Of a stretch of 64,000 nucleotides of DNA, positions 21,913-34,727 are shown piece by piece. Source of the stretch: Utricularia gibba. Taxonomy: Eukaryota; Streptophyta; Magnoliopsida; Lamiales; Lentibulariaceae. Position numbers and translations under genes: made by a program. The stretch spans positions 5,425,001 to 5,489,000 of the forward strand of contig CM007989.1 of assembly GCA_002189035.1 (NCBI GenBank). Direction: 5' to 3'. The stretch's first letter is position 1. Each line of letters starts with the position of its first letter. The notes below the pieces were generated by a model that did not search any database, had not been told where the DNA came from, and saw only the letters and a list, made by a program, of their open reading frames with translations.

Positions 21913-24343
21913 ATGAACAACAGCAGGAAGAAGTCATGGCTCCTACGTCGGATTCCTCTGCCGATTTTATTCATTATCGGGCTTTTCTTTGTTGTTGGAT
22001 TATTTGTGCTCAGTCTGAGCTCTGTTGATCCGGACCTCAAGTTCCTTGACAAGAACGAATCCTCGGAATTAATAGGGAAACATCACTTTTCTAGTTTTGG
22101 AACGGGAAACAAGTGCGCGACCGTTGAAGATATGGGCGAGATGTTCAGGAGAGGATATGTCGAGGAAACGATACGAGTTCGAGAAATCATTCATGCCCAC
22201 TTCGCCATGAATGGTGACATTTTCAAATCTTTGTTTTTTTTAGTTCGCTGATGAGTATTTCATGCGTAATTTGATGTTATGTATGTGGTGCTTGTGATGA
22301 TCAACACCGTTTTGTTCACTTTATGAATGCCTCTTTCGGTTCTACAGTATTGAATGTGAATCCTGTTATGAAATACTTGCTAACCCTCCCAATGTTATGC
22401 ACCTAATTTCAGGTGTCGCAAGGGTACGAGAATTTACTCCACAGCAATTTTGCAGCCATGGCTTTGTATTGGGCAAAGCTTCAGAAGCTGGATTGGGTAA
22501 TGAACTGTATAAAATATTGACTGCTGCTGCCCTCAGCGTGATGCTGAACCGATCATTGATAATTGGGCAAACCAGGCATATTGGTTCTTTCTCCAGCCTC
22601 CCTGTTTTTATTGATTATTTGGTTTTTCTTTGCTTGGACTCTTGATTTTTTATCTGCTTTGTTAGTACTCTACGTATACCAAATTTATGGTCTATGAGTG
22701 TCAAAATTATGGGTTGTTGCTGTCGTAATATCTTGGACTTCAGTGAGTTGTTGAAGGCTCTTTAGCTTGCTAGGGAAACTCCAACTTGCGTCGAGATGAT
22801 TTCGTAATAGGTTTTCTTTCTGTTGTTTTGGCTTATAATACAGTGCATGACTGAATTTCTAAAATTCCAGGAATGCTTATCCGTTTGCTGAGTATGTATC
22901 GTATTCCAACTTCTCCTTTACTCTAAAAGAAGTTAAGCATTTGTGGAGAAAGAATGGCTGCCTCACAAAGTATGGTAAGCATTTGATCATGAGAATTGAT
23001 GACTTTCAGAAGCCGAGGCAAACAGATGTCCTCTGTGGCAACTGGAGAAATTGGGAGGAACCTATTGTCTGGTACGACAGAAAAACATCATACAAGCTTC
23101 TGTTTTAAAGATGGTTGTAGGATTACTTAGTCTCTTTTTATCAGGTTTCAGAATACCACAGATGCTGTAGCTGCACAATTTTTCTTAAAGAACGTGCATC
23201 ATGAAATGAGGGATGCTGCATCGGGTCTGTTTGGGAGACCTGAAGATCTTCATTACAGGGCTAACGTTTTTGGTGAGCTCATGAAGATTCTGATCTCTCC
23301 TTCAAAAGAAGTTGAGAGCGCAGTAAGGTGGGTCCTCAATGGCAAGGAGGATCCCGATATTACTCTGCATATGCGAATGATGATGAATAGGTACTGCCTT
23401 TTCCTTTTTGCTGGACTTAAAACTTGTGCAGCCACTACGAGGGAGTTTTCTCTTGATATGCACACTCCTTACAGGTCTCCAAGTGCTAGGGACGCAGCTG
23501 TCAATTGTTTAAGAAGGGCCATTCGTAATCTTCAGTTGCCATCGAAACCTAGGGTGGTTTTGGTTTCGGATATGCCTTCTTTACTGAAAGAAATTGCCCA
23601 TAGCTTAGCTGAAAGTGCTGAGGCAAGTCTTGTTTTTCAATGTTTAGAAATCACTTGAATGTTCTCGGTTTTGGGCACGCTGCTGGATAGAACCTTTTGC
23701 AGGTTCTCTACTTCGATTACGAAAACTACGACGGAAGCATAGCCGGCAACGCAAACAAATCAAACAGCTTAGGCTTCAGGGTGAAAGACTGGGGTCCGGC
23801 ACCCAGATGGGTGGCCTTCGTCGATTTCTTTCTTGCATCCCGTGCAAGACACACCGTCATATCTGGAGCTCACCGGCGCGTCGGAACAACATACGTTCAA
23901 CTGATAGCAGCACTTGCAGCAGCCTACAGGCTTGGTAACGCCCATAAACTTCACCCTCTCAAAAATACTGGTTTGTAACTGTTTCCAAGATTGTGCATTC
24001 TGTCAACACAGATGAAAGCTTACCCAGCAGCATTGCGTTCCTCAGTAGCTTTCACAGCAGCTTGCTCTCAGAGGGCCTGAGCAATCAGATTGGATGGGGA
24101 CATGCATGGAACCGATTCGCCGGTCCTTTAAGCTGTCACGGCCAACCTAATCAGTGCGCCGTCACCCCTCTTCTTCCTCCAGCCTGGTGGGATGGCATCT
24201 GGCAATCACCGATTCCTCGGGACGTCCGAAAAATGGAAGCGTATGGCGTCAAACTCCAGGGATTCGGCTCCTTCGATGGTACCCATTTGAGTGACTTCTG
24301 TAGGTCAACCAAACGCAAGGTCGCTACAGTCCAGTTCATTTAG
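21913..24343 (+). CDS. Golgi-type II membrane protein, glycosyltransferase-like (plant-conserved)
   Basis: Exons 21913-22213, 22413-22575, 22871-23071, 23145-23390, 23475-23622, 23703-23934 and 24012-24343 join in phase to give 540 residues. Residues 1-35 are a basic cytosolic tip plus one membrane anchor (LPILFIIGLFFVVGLFVLSL), typical of Golgi enzymes. The lumenal part has conserved plant motifs FVLGKASEAGLGNELYKIL, LNRSLIIGQTR, VVLVSDMPSLL, VLYFDYENY and ISGAHRRVGTTYVQLIAALA. The (A/S)GLGNxLY and D...S.AHRR..TTY patterns recall fucosyltransferase folds, but the donor and acceptor are unknown to me. Introns 2 and 5 use GC donors. Intron 4 (84 bp) has no stop and keeps frame. An upstream in-frame stretch from 21754 lacks an ATG before 21913. 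No disabling change is seen. Confidence 0.82.
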
Positions 24344-25640
24344 GAATTAGGATTCCCCTACCACATTATTGCATCAGTAAATGAGTTAATAATGATTTGG
24401 CTATATTTTCAATTTCTCAATTTGACTGAAATTCTTTATATAATTGTGCAAAATTATTATTAAAATAATTTCACAATTATTTTCAATTTTTTAGAAAATT
24501 TGCTGCTATCATATTATTTTTTACACATTCAGCCAAAAAAATATGTATAGAATGATTATTTTTTTATATAATATTTAACACATAATTAAATTTCTGATTC
24601 ATCCCCTTCTTGAGCCAGCTAATATAATTATTATGCAAATCAAGTCCTTGATTAGGGTTTGTGACTCGTGCCAAGAGTCTCAATCTTTAGTGTAAATTTG
24701 CATATCCTCTAAAAATTCATTTCTTCGTGTGAATTTTCGATTGAGTTACTCTTGTGAAAAGATATGATATCATGATTAAAAAAATGATATTCATATGAGA
24801 TAAGAATTCATTAGAAACTTGAAATTGGAGGTGGTAACCTCTATAAAAGGATTACAAAATGCTTTTATTATCAAATAAAGTTTTAATGAAATTCAACTAT
24901 TCATAATATTATATTGTTTCCTTATCTTTTTTTTCTGTTCTCCGTCTTTTCTTCCTTTTTCTCTTTTTGGTGTGTATGCCATTGCAAATTCTACCGACTA
25001 ATAGAATTTCTACCAAAATATACAAGACATTTTATTTTTTATGTTATTTTTCATGTAAATAAGGTTTATTTCAATGTTTTCTGAATTTTTTTGACTTGTT
25101 CCAACAAATAGGGTTTCCTCATTATACTTGTAACTATTTGATTTGTTATTGATTTTTTTTAGTTATTATAAATTACTATCAACTTCTTTAAATTAAATTA
25201 CTAGCATTCTTGCTACATTTTTTGTAAATGTGTCTACATCAATAGTACTTTTTATTTTCTATTAATTTCATAATGACTATCTTTTTTATTTTTCCAAGAC
25301 CATCAATCTTTTTTTAGATGACTAACATTTTTTTTTCATGTTTTCATGTTCTATATTTACATTTGTAATATATTTTTCCAAGACCATCATAACACATGAC
25401 CATTGAAAACAAATTTAGATAAAGATAAATGATGGCGAAAAATTTTATAATATCAAATAAGAAATATGATGAACAAATTTCAGACCAACTATCTAAGTGT
25501 ATTGACTATTGTGTTTTGTAGTGAACATTGTATATTTTGATTGTAAGTTTAGATTACCAATTCAACCATTTGTGAAGATCATGCTTTCTTTGCTATGTGT
25601 TTATCATCTCATCTAATATCACCTTCCATCATTCCCATTG
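24344..25640. other. AT-rich intergenic DNA
   Basis: The 3' flank of the glycosyltransferase-like gene followed by A/T-rich DNA with many T runs. No open frame or repeat family is recognisable. Confidence 0.6.
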
Positions 25641-25649
25641 TCGCATTTG

Positions 25650-26140
25650 TGAAGTTAAGTGAAGATGACAGATTTACAGATAATGTTATTGCACTATTTG
25701 GCATCCCAAAGTATTATAGAGTTGCTTAGACAAATCAATTCAAAATATCATCAAAGTTTGGAGCTAAGTGCAAGTTTATATTATATTTTTAATGTTATTT
25801 ATATGTTTAAATATGAATAAAGTTACCCAATTAGAACTCTTGAATAGGATTACAGTTCTTTCATATTAACATCATAGATAGTGGATATGTCTATAATGTT
25901 GTTTTATGCATTTATTCTATTTCAATTCAACCACTAGAAATTCTGGAGTGGAAGTTTGATCATGTTGTCATAGATTTCACAAGAGGATTCCAAAAACTTT
26001 TAAGAAACACAATAGAATATGGATAATTGTAGATAGGTTAACCAAGGTTGCCCACGTCTTGGTGATATGAGAGTTAAGAATCTTTTAAGTCCTAATATTG
26101 GTTATGACTTACCAATCATAGTTCATATCTTTTAGACTCT
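25650..26140 (+). pseudogene. Ty3/gypsy integrase fragments
   Basis: At about 25940-26000 the reading WKFDHVVIDFTRGFQK matches the start of the Ty3 integrase core, where W(K/E)W..I.MDF..GLP carries the first catalytic Asp. About 30 codons on, IWIIVDRLTKVAHVLV-like residues appear once frames are shifted. At 25670-25770 a separate piece reads DNVIALFGIPKYYRVA, resembling the later LHG(I/V)P..IVSDR motif but lying before the first piece, so the region is rearranged or contains two remnants. No LTR or other pol domain is seen nearby. Confidence 0.55.
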
Positions 26141-27190
26141 CTACATGGATTATGATAGATATTTAATAAAACAGTATAACCAATTATATTTTCATTTATA
26201 TATGATTATGAATGAAGGAGATGAAACTTAGGGAAAGGGATCAGATTTGGAAAACTACCTCTCTTAAAAAAAAAGTTTTTTTTATGTTAAGGACTTTAAT
26301 TTTATTTCTATTCTTATATTTACCTCAATTCTAATAAATTTCACGAAAATCATCATTCGTGAGTAGTTTTATCTTGATATTCGGGGTTCGCCACTTTGCA
26401 ACAAGGATACTATTGTATCTTTTATCATTTTCTAATTGCACATATTTACAAATTAAGACTACTCAAAGTTGATTCAATAAGGCAAGATTTTTATCAGCAT
26501 CATGGATGCAATTTATTTTGAAGACTAAAAATATAGGTAGGAATGATTATCAGAAATCAATATACACATTTTATCATAAAACATTAATCCATAAAATGCT
26601 AACCCCATTAGCCACACGTTTAAGACGGGTTATCCCCATCCAATTATTTATGATCATCCCTACAACCCAATTTGATATATATATTTATTATTATTATTTT
26701 TCTAGTGGAAATGACTGTTCAACTAATTCTCTAAATGAGCTCTGCCTGCACAACCATCCACAAGGATGGCACCCCATCACGTCATCATTATTTTGGTATC
26801 ATATATTATTTTGATGCTTGTTCTAACTCTATAATCTAGCTTTAATTATGATTAATTATGCATGAAAATGCTAAAGAACAATTACGCGAGTGTGATCAAC
26901 AAAACAATTTTAGTGAATTCGATCATATTTAACTAAACACAAGAGATAAATAATGTATTAATTAATGATTCAACTCGATTTTCCCTAATGGAATTAAGGC
27001 GATTTAATTATGTTTACGCTACTTTAAAAATGATTAATATGCCTTTATAATCCCCCAAAGTCCCTTGGCGTTCCGGAAGGTTTCTTCTTACATGCCTATT
27101 CTGTGCTCAATCGGCGCTGCCTCGTGTTCCTTATGCCTCTGAGAATCGTCAACTAGCGCGCATTCCCTTTTCTGGGCTGTGGCAAACGAT
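26141..27190. other. Spacer and MUB gene upstream region
   Basis: Mostly AT-rich without recognisable coding sequence. From about 27050 the composition becomes GC-richer, consistent with the promoter/5' leader of the MUB gene. No unambiguous TATA box or transcription start was assigned. Confidence 0.5.
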
Positions 27191-27194
27191 ACAG

Positions 27195-28410
27195 ATGTCG
27201 GAGGAGGATTTCATTGAACTCAAGTTCAGATTATTCGATGGTTCGGATATGGGCCCTTTTCGATATTCGCCGGCATCCACAGTCTCGATGCTCAAAGAGA
27301 GAATTTTTTCCGAGTGGCCAAAGGGTTGCGTTGCTAAGGAGCTTCTGTTTTTACTATCTGTGCATCATTTGAAACTTTTTTTAATCAGAAATTTAATATG
27401 TGATTCAGAATCACTGTGTAGTTATCGGTTGTTGTTTATGCTGCATTTTTTGGTTCATGTGCTTCATTATTTTGTCTGGGAACTTTATGAGAACAAATCA
27501 TCATACCTGGTGATGTTGTATGCGTGTTGGTGCTCATGAAAATAAATAGGAGACGTAGTTGTTAGGGTTTCGTTCTTTTTTGTGGATGAATGTCTCTGGA
27601 AAGTGTGCTTGCTCGTTTGATGAAGGTCTATTACAGTGCGACTGTTGGCTATGCTTCTTTTAAGTTGTTGCAGTTCCTTTGTTTGGATATTTATTCATTC
27701 CATTCTCAGAGGTGAGTGAACTGCTTGTATTTCAGATAAGAAATTTGCTCCAAAGTCTGCAAACGATTTGAAGTTAATAAGCGCAGGGAAAATCCTAGAA
27801 AATAACAAGACAGTGGCTCAGTGCAGGATGTCTTTCGGAGAGGTACAGAAAGGGCTCATTACCATGCACGCTGTTGTGCAGCCATCTTCAGCAAAACCAA
27901 AAACAGGTACCTTTTTCTAACTGCAATGAATTCTTTGGTTCAGATGTACGTGTGTTTGATATCTGACGGTAAGATATATGATTGTCAAGTAAAAAGTATG
28001 AATAGAGATTAGTTTCTGTGTGGCTTGGTGCATTCTTGGGGGAGTATTTCATCCATCACGATATTGTGAGGTCCAAATGTAAAAAATTTCATTCCATCGC
28101 CTTCTCACTTTTGTCCTTGGAGATGTTGCATCATTTTTCATTGACTTGTTGTCATCGTCCTTTCTTTAGGGTGCTTTAGATATGAGTATTTGCACAGGAT
28201 TTTGCTTAAGATGTATTTGGAGTTCTCTTACTTACATGTTGAAATGCTGCTTCACAATGGAGGAGCAGTTTGAAGTTTCTTAGCAGCTTCATCACCTAGC
28301 TGGAATATATCTGCCATGGAGATATTTTTTGAATTTCCATGTTCATGTATGCAGAGAAGAAAATCGATGAGACCCCCAAGAAAAGCATGTGCGCATGCTC
28401 CATATTGTAA
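27195..28410 (+). CDS. MUB: Membrane-anchored ubiquitin-fold protein (MUB)
   Basis: MUBs are plant ubiquitin-fold proteins tethered to the plasma membrane by prenylation; they bind a subset of E2 ubiquitin-conjugating enzymes. Exons 27195-27324, 27736-27906 and 28355-28410 join in phase to 118 residues, normal for the family. The ubiquitin fold runs from IELKFRLFDGSDMGPF through STVSMLKERIFSEWPK and LKLISAGKILENNKTVAQCR to LITMHAVVQP. The last exon encodes a lysine-rich linker and ends CACSIL: CSIL is a CaaX box ending in Leu, favouring geranylgeranylation, and the extra Cys two residues upstream could be palmitoylated. The first donor (GGTTGCG) is weak, so intron 1 read-through, which would stop at 27537, may occur. 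The gene appears intact. Confidence 0.95.
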
Positions 28411-28910
28411 GGCATATAAAGTTTGAAGTCTCTTTGAGTAGTAGCTGCCCTTGGAATTCACATCTTGCAAGGGAAAAAGGTATCCTTTGAAAACCTGCAG
28501 AGGAAAGTCAATTGTGAAACTGTAGCATACAGTGTTTTGCACAACGTTTGGGGTTCCTGTATGATGCATGTTACCTGCACTCTTCTTCATAGAACACAAG
28601 TTTATTGGGCTCTCCTTCCCACACGAGATTTTGGTGTGGTGAGATATATTGGTGTCGTGTGTAGTCGATTTTATACATTCATCGAGACTTGTGAATTCCT
28701 TGTTGAATTATCCTGAGTGAGCCCTGGAAATCTGTAACTGTACTACGTGGGATGGCCTGCAGACTGCACATCACATCGAGGTGTATTGAGTTCGTCTCCA
28801 GAAAATGACAGTCCCCGCCTGTTCTTTCTGTTTGTGTTTGCATCTGAGTTTTACTACTGAGGTTTTGTGTAAAAACCTGGGTTAATTTGAGAGATATTCG
28901 TCTCTCCACT
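28411..28910 (+). other. Probable 3' UTR of the MUB gene
   Basis: Moderate GC compared with the AT-rich DNA that follows at about 28915. Minus-strand and plus-strand open frames here (about 80-115 codons) show no recognisable domain and overlap the MUB last exon and its 3' flank; they are treated as chance. No clear polyadenylation signal was assigned. Confidence 0.5.
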
Positions 28911-29480
28911 TAAATTTGAGAGATGACATCTTTCAAAAATCATTTAAAATCTAAAAATAACATAAGTATTTGTTGTAATTTAGTATAAAATGTGGCTCGG
29001 AATTGATAAAAAAATCTAAAATAAATTTTTGAAATTTAGAAAAACGTATTATATAACAAAAAACAATATATGTAATGAGGACGAATTTTATACCTTAATA
29101 GAAACTATATTTGTTGGTGAAATTTGTAGAAATACCCAGACAAAAATTAAGACAAAGAAGTACTTTTATAACAAAATGAAAAGAAAAATAAGATGAAGGG
29201 GACCGAAGAAGAGGAATGGGATGAAGGGGAGAAAGAAAGGAGAGGTAGGTAGAAAATTTAATATGGGTAAATATGTTTCATTAATTTTTTTTAAATTCAA
29301 ATATTTATGTAAGAAAATGATCATTTATATCATCATCAATTTAATTAATACTAAATAATTTCTTTTAGATTGTACTTGTTATACTAATTATTATAATATA
29401 GTATTACAAGTTTAATTTTAAAAAAAATAATGAATATTATATCTATGTACATCACTGATCATAAATATTGATTGTAACTT
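28911..29480. other. AT-rich intergenic DNA
   Basis: Purine-rich patches (29160-29250) and A/T runs only. No gene or repeat family recognised. Confidence 0.55.
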
Positions 29481-29742
29481 ATAAGTAATGTTCAAACTAT
29501 CTTGTACATCACTTGTTACATAGGGGTGACACTCAAAGTTACTTGGGCTCGAATAGTCCTACACACTGCTTATGACATATAAGAAACATCCAAAGTGCTT
29601 TGGATGTAGTTTGTGTTATATAAGTAGTGTCCAAATCATTCTGAATGTTGTTTATTATATATAAACATTGTCCAGAGCAATTTAGATATTATTTAATACT
29701 TATAATAAGCATCTATTTTAAACATTATTGATAATTTTAAAT
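29481..29742. repeat. Degenerate 41-bp tandem array (about six units)
   Basis: Units begin ATAAG or ATAA at 29481, 29579, 29620, 29661 and 29702; spacing between the last four is exactly 41 bp. Each unit has a form like ATAAGTAGTGTCCAAA followed by TTTGGATGTTGTTT and ATTATAT. The second unit (29522-29578) is lengthened by about 16 bp. Units within the array differ at many positions, so it is old. Confidence 0.75.
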
Positions 29743-31621
29743 GATTTTAAATTAAAAATAGATATGTGCTATCTATTGGTGGTAGTTTTGATATTAGTTT
29801 ATAATATTACTCCAAAATAATGAATTAATTCTTGCTAGACATATAGATTTACAATGTTCATTTTTTATGTCTAAAGAAAAACTCTTCATCCTATTAAATC
29901 TAGATTTTTTACCTAATTTGATTGGTATGATAGAGAAATTGATCTCATAATTAGCATAGTTTCATTGTGTCACTAGGCAATATATCAATGATCTCAACCA
30001 CACATCTATCTGATCTAGGTTTTGTTGAAATGATATGTAAAATGATACATGATATGTTGAGAGTGGATATTCTTGATCATTCTATTTGGATATTCTGATC
30101 ACATCGACTTTGGTTCATGTAGATTTTTTACATTTGGTAATCCATTGGCATTACAAATATAGTTGATCAAGGTCTATCAATGCGTACTTTCTTTTTGCGA
30201 GCATGGTTATGCACTAATGAAAATGGTGTTTGTGCCCATCTATCCACAAATTCAAAGAGTTGAATTTTATTCTTGTAGATTTTAGTTTACTAATCAAGAT
30301 ATAACATCGGATTGATGACATCTTTTTTATTAATGTTAACCATTTGATATGCCTATATGTATTAAATTATATATAAAAAAGATATAAAGGTAAAGATGCA
30401 TAAATATATATGTAATTAGGGATGTTATAATGAACAAACAACTCGTGTTTGAATTATGTTCGACATAATTAAAATTATTTATTTTCTTTGAATAGTATAA
30501 ATAAATGAACACAAACAAAATCTATATTCAATTACTTTATTGAACGAACACAAATGAGATTAATGTTTGATTATAATATATAATATTATATTAAATTATG
30601 TATTTAAATTGATATAAAATATATTGTATTAATTAATATACAAACATACTATAATTATTACTATAATATATATAATATTAGAAATTATTTTTTGTGTTAA
30701 TTGTTAAATTGTAAATGATTTTTGATCATTTTTATTGATTAAAATATATGAAATACTAATTTATTTATATTTATGTTAAAATATAGATATATTATATTTG
30801 TTTATGAATGTTCGTGAATAATTATGAACTTTAAATAAATGAACATAAATAAAAAATTTTATTTGATTAACTTAAATAAACGAATATGAACAAATTTTTT
30901 GAAGATAAAGTTAAACAAACGGACACAAACATAGGTGTTCGTATTCGTTCTTTCGATCGAAATAACATTACGTAATGTAATGAAAATAGTTGATCATATA
31001 TATTGATATTCCAAAATTTTGTCACTTTCTATATTCGTATATGTCTTGATCAATGATACTAATGAAGTTATTTTGTTTATTATTTTCTTGTGAGCAATAA
31101 CCAAAACATTCATTTATGCATGATCAACTACATTTATTAATACATGAAGTATTGATTTATCCATAATATGCATATAGCTTGTGCAATTGATCAACAAAAA
31201 TAATGTGTCGCCAACATGAGTCAAGTGTTGTTTTATATCTTTCAGAGAAATAATGTTCATATCGAGCAAACGTCACTTATTTATATAAACAACAAACTAA
31301 CATTTGGAGTGTTTTGTATTACTTATAAATTATTATAATTGCTTATAAGTTGCTTGTAATTTATATTAATGTTTTGTTTATATTTATAAGTGATTTTAAA
31401 GTAATACTTTTAATTTACTTATAAATTAAGTTTATAATATAAAAAACATAGTTATTTTTTCTTATAAATTAAGTTACTAATAAGTTAAATTTATCAAATC
31501 AAACACTATGTATTTATAATTGATTTATTAGTTCAAAATTTAAAAGTCAATAATAATAAAAATCATGCAAAACACTTTTATTAGTAAGTATAATTTTTTA
31601 TATTTTTTTTAATTTAGTGTT
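29743..31621. other. Very AT-rich intergenic DNA
   Basis: No coding similarity was found. Around 30430-30940 there are repeated GAACAAACA / GAACACAAA-type words on both strands, a common pattern in decayed plant elements, but I could not define ends. It runs up to the target duplication of MULE-2. Confidence 0.55.
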
Positions 31622-31630
31622 ACATTTACT

Positions 31631-31754
31631 GAAAAAATTCTTTATCTTATCAATCCTTGAAAAGAGAATTCCATATCATAATCAACTTTATTCTATAGTA
31701 TAACATTTCATTTCCACATCATCATTTCTTATTTATTTTTGCACGAAAATTCAT
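31631..31754 (+). repeat. Left terminal inverted repeat of MULE-2
   Basis: Reverse complement of 35279-35406 with roughly 80% identity by eye, interrupted by a few single-base gaps. Its conserved inner words include CATATCATAATCAACTTTAT and CACATCATCATTTCTT. It directly abuts the left ACATTTACT duplication. Confidence 0.9.
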
Positions 31755-32199
31755 ATAAATACATACTTTTCTAAAAAGATATATATATTTAATCATATTT
31801 ATATTGAAAAATTTAAATATAAATATTACAATATAATTATATTACATTATTTATATTAATTAACAAATTAAAACATAAACAATTAAATACATACAAAAAT
31901 TATACAATAAAATATTTAATAAATGCATAAAAAATATTATTTGAATTAAAATCCCAAAGTCTCTAAACACATTCTTGAAAATATCTAAAATTGAAATTAA
32001 TCAACTCTTGATCTTCTCTTCGAATGTATATAAGTTAAGTTGCTTGAAAATGATGTTGATCTAGCACGATCTTTGGTATTCACTTTTCATGCTCGATTGT
32101 GAACAAGATCAAAATGGAGATGCACCCCATTGACTTTCAAAAATTGGTGGATTAAATTGCCTTTTGTATATTTTCGCAAGGATCTTCACTTGATAATAT

Positions 32200-34570
32200 T
32201 TTGAAATATAAGAAATTGTATCTTTATTGAATTCCTTGTACACCTAAGAGAGGAATAAAGTTAACAACCGTTATGATATTATAAATAACGTGATACATCA
32301 AAAGATAATTCTTACATGAATAACATGTGAATATGAAATAGCTTTTTACTGCCACATTCCACAAGTACATGTCAAATCTGTCAAATAAACAATATAGTAA
32401 TCCTTGTTTTTTTCTAGAACTTCTGCTCCAAGACATCATAGTGGCACTCATTTTCTCTGCATTGTATTTCTTAATCATGTAGTTGGTTGATTTGTCATCA
32501 CATCTCCTATACACAAATAACGAATATGAAGTAAATAATTGACCCATTTCTATGAGTAAATCCATCTTCGCTTTACTATTTATGAAAATCTTAACACATC
32601 ACTCGAAAGCGGCCTCAACAAGAGCTTTTGGAGGTAATCTTCGTGTCCCATGTAAAACACTGTTTAATGATTTAGAAATACTTGTGATATGCACACTACA
32701 TCTGTAAAAATAAGAAATATAATGTTAACATATTAATAATATGAATAAAATTATTTCATTTCAAGTTATTTAATGCCATCATCATATGATAATGTCATTA
32801 GAATGCTGCCTCATTCTTATTTCTGATTTTCTGCATAACTGTCTGAAACTTTTCTGTTTTTGAACTCAAGGCAGCTTCCCAAAATAAATTAACCAAGAGT
32901 TTCGACCTGAAATGAGATATGAAATTCGCAAGTAGATGTTACATACAAAATCTATAATCTCCCATACGCTCATTGAAAGCATGTATATCCTTAATCGTAG
33001 ATAATAATACTGCACCATGATCAGTTACTAGACAAATACGACGTCCTTTCACGATATGCTTAACCAAAAGATAAAAAAACTAATAGCATGATTCATAAGA
33101 TTCTTCTTCAACAATAGCATATGCAAGTGGAATTATAGTGTGGTCGCCATCAAGTGTGCATGATATTAGAAGGTGATATCTATATCATGCATATAGATGT
33201 ATTCTATCACTAGTAATAACCAAACGACAATACCTAAAAGTATGGATGCATGATCCAAAAGCCCAAAATACATGGTGTAGCATTGGCTTGCCATCATGAG
33301 AACGAAGATTCTCATATTCAAATATAGTATTTGTGATAAAACAAATATGTTAGTAAACAAACATCAATATTTGTAAAATAATAAAATAAATTACATGAGT
33401 TGGATTCCTTAATAGATAACAAATAAGAAAGAAGTTTTGTCATCGATTCCTCCCAAGTACCATACATATGCATGATAGCACGCCTAATAGCAGTCCATCC
33501 AATATTATATGATATCCTGAAATGATAAACTTCATCAATATCATCAATGACATCAGAAATACGTATCTCTGAATTCGATTTAACCTTGTTCATGATATGA
33601 AGAGACACGAATTTGCTAGCAATGCTATCATTTATAGCAATTCTGGAGTTGCTAGAAAAGCAAATATAAGGCTCCTCGTATTGTGTCACAATCCAAAACT
33701 AAGTGACACTGCTATTCCACATCCTAACACGCCATTCACATGGAGACGTTGCATTTCGATTGATACAGTTTATTTCATACTACTTGTTATTGCTCTTCTC
33801 AACATGGAAAAATCTTTTCAGCTTCGTGATACAATAATAATTCAATGCTTCCTTCATTGAAGTTTTATCTTTAAAGAAAACCCCCATGTATAGATCACCA
33901 CTTGTCCTATAAAAAAAGTTTAAAGTCTACTCAAACTCAACCGTTATGGGAATTTCCATTGCCACATTGCTTTCATAAAACCTGACTTCTGTTTGTTCAT
34001 CATCATCATTACTTGAAGAAAGTGAGGATGGAATAACTTCTTGCTTTATCATTTCGTTTTCAGCTTGTTCAGTAGTATCTTCCTCACATAAATGATCTAA
34101 ATCCCATAATATGTTTTCACCACAAGGTGATTCTGGTGGTGAAGGATTGTGATATGTTTATGAAGTATATGGATTATTATGATTGGTTGATGCTTCTCCA
34201 ACATTAACTAGAAATAAAACATACAATATATCATTAGCACAATTTAATCATATGAATTCAAAAAAATAATAAATGTAATTTAAAACTAATAATAATAAAT
34301 GTTATTTAGAAAAAAATTTATATATCAGTGTGTTGTTAAATGATCAAATTCATGAACCTTGGAGTTGCACTAGTATACATATCAACACTTGAAATCATAT
34401 GACTTTTATTAAAAATCAAAGACAAACTATCATCTGTTTGATCAAGAGGATGGCGAGACACTCTAAAAACCATTGTTGGATCCATAGTAACATAATTCAC
34501 AATGATGTTAATAGAATACTCAATTGAAGATACTTGCATAACTTTATGAATATTGAGGTATCCCAAGCAG
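32200..34570 (-). pseudogene. MuDR-type transposase of MULE-2, decayed
   Basis: Read leftwards, N- to C-terminus: 34566-34336 an acidic leader; 33689-33420 ASKFVSLHI...HFRISYNIGWTAIRRAI and YGTWEESMTKLLSYL, the conserved Y.SWEES..KLP..L motif; 33290-33130 AFGSCIHTFRYCR and DGDHTIIPLAYAIVEEE, where the family has the first catalytic Asp and P.A(F/Y)AIVE; 33050-33000 ICLVTDHGAVLLSTI, matching I.SD...GL..AI with the second Asp; 32900-32800 a region like the mid-protein; 32395-32320 YYIVYLTDLTCTCGMWQ and SYSHVIH, a SWIM zinc finger whose third Cys is Tyr. Many stops and shifts occur, so it is nonfunctional. Confidence 0.88.
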
Positions 34571-34727
34571 AAAATTGTGATGGTGAGTCATAACACACCT
34601 TATTGTTTCCATAAAACAAGTTACCTCCCTAGTACAATCAGATCTCAATTGAAGAGGAAACCATTGAAAGTGTAGGAGGAATAAAATGAGGAAGAATGAT
34701 GATATGAGATATGTATTTCATTATATA

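Noticed and set aside
23769-23954. Cys-rich minus-strand frame opposite exon 6 of the glycosyltransferase-like gene
   Set aside because: Antisense shadow of a conserved coding exon.
28252-28599. 115-codon minus-strand open frame overlapping the last MUB exon and its 3' flank
   Set aside because: No recognisable domain; it overlaps a well-supported MUB exon in antisense and fits a chance frame in 3' UTR-like sequence.
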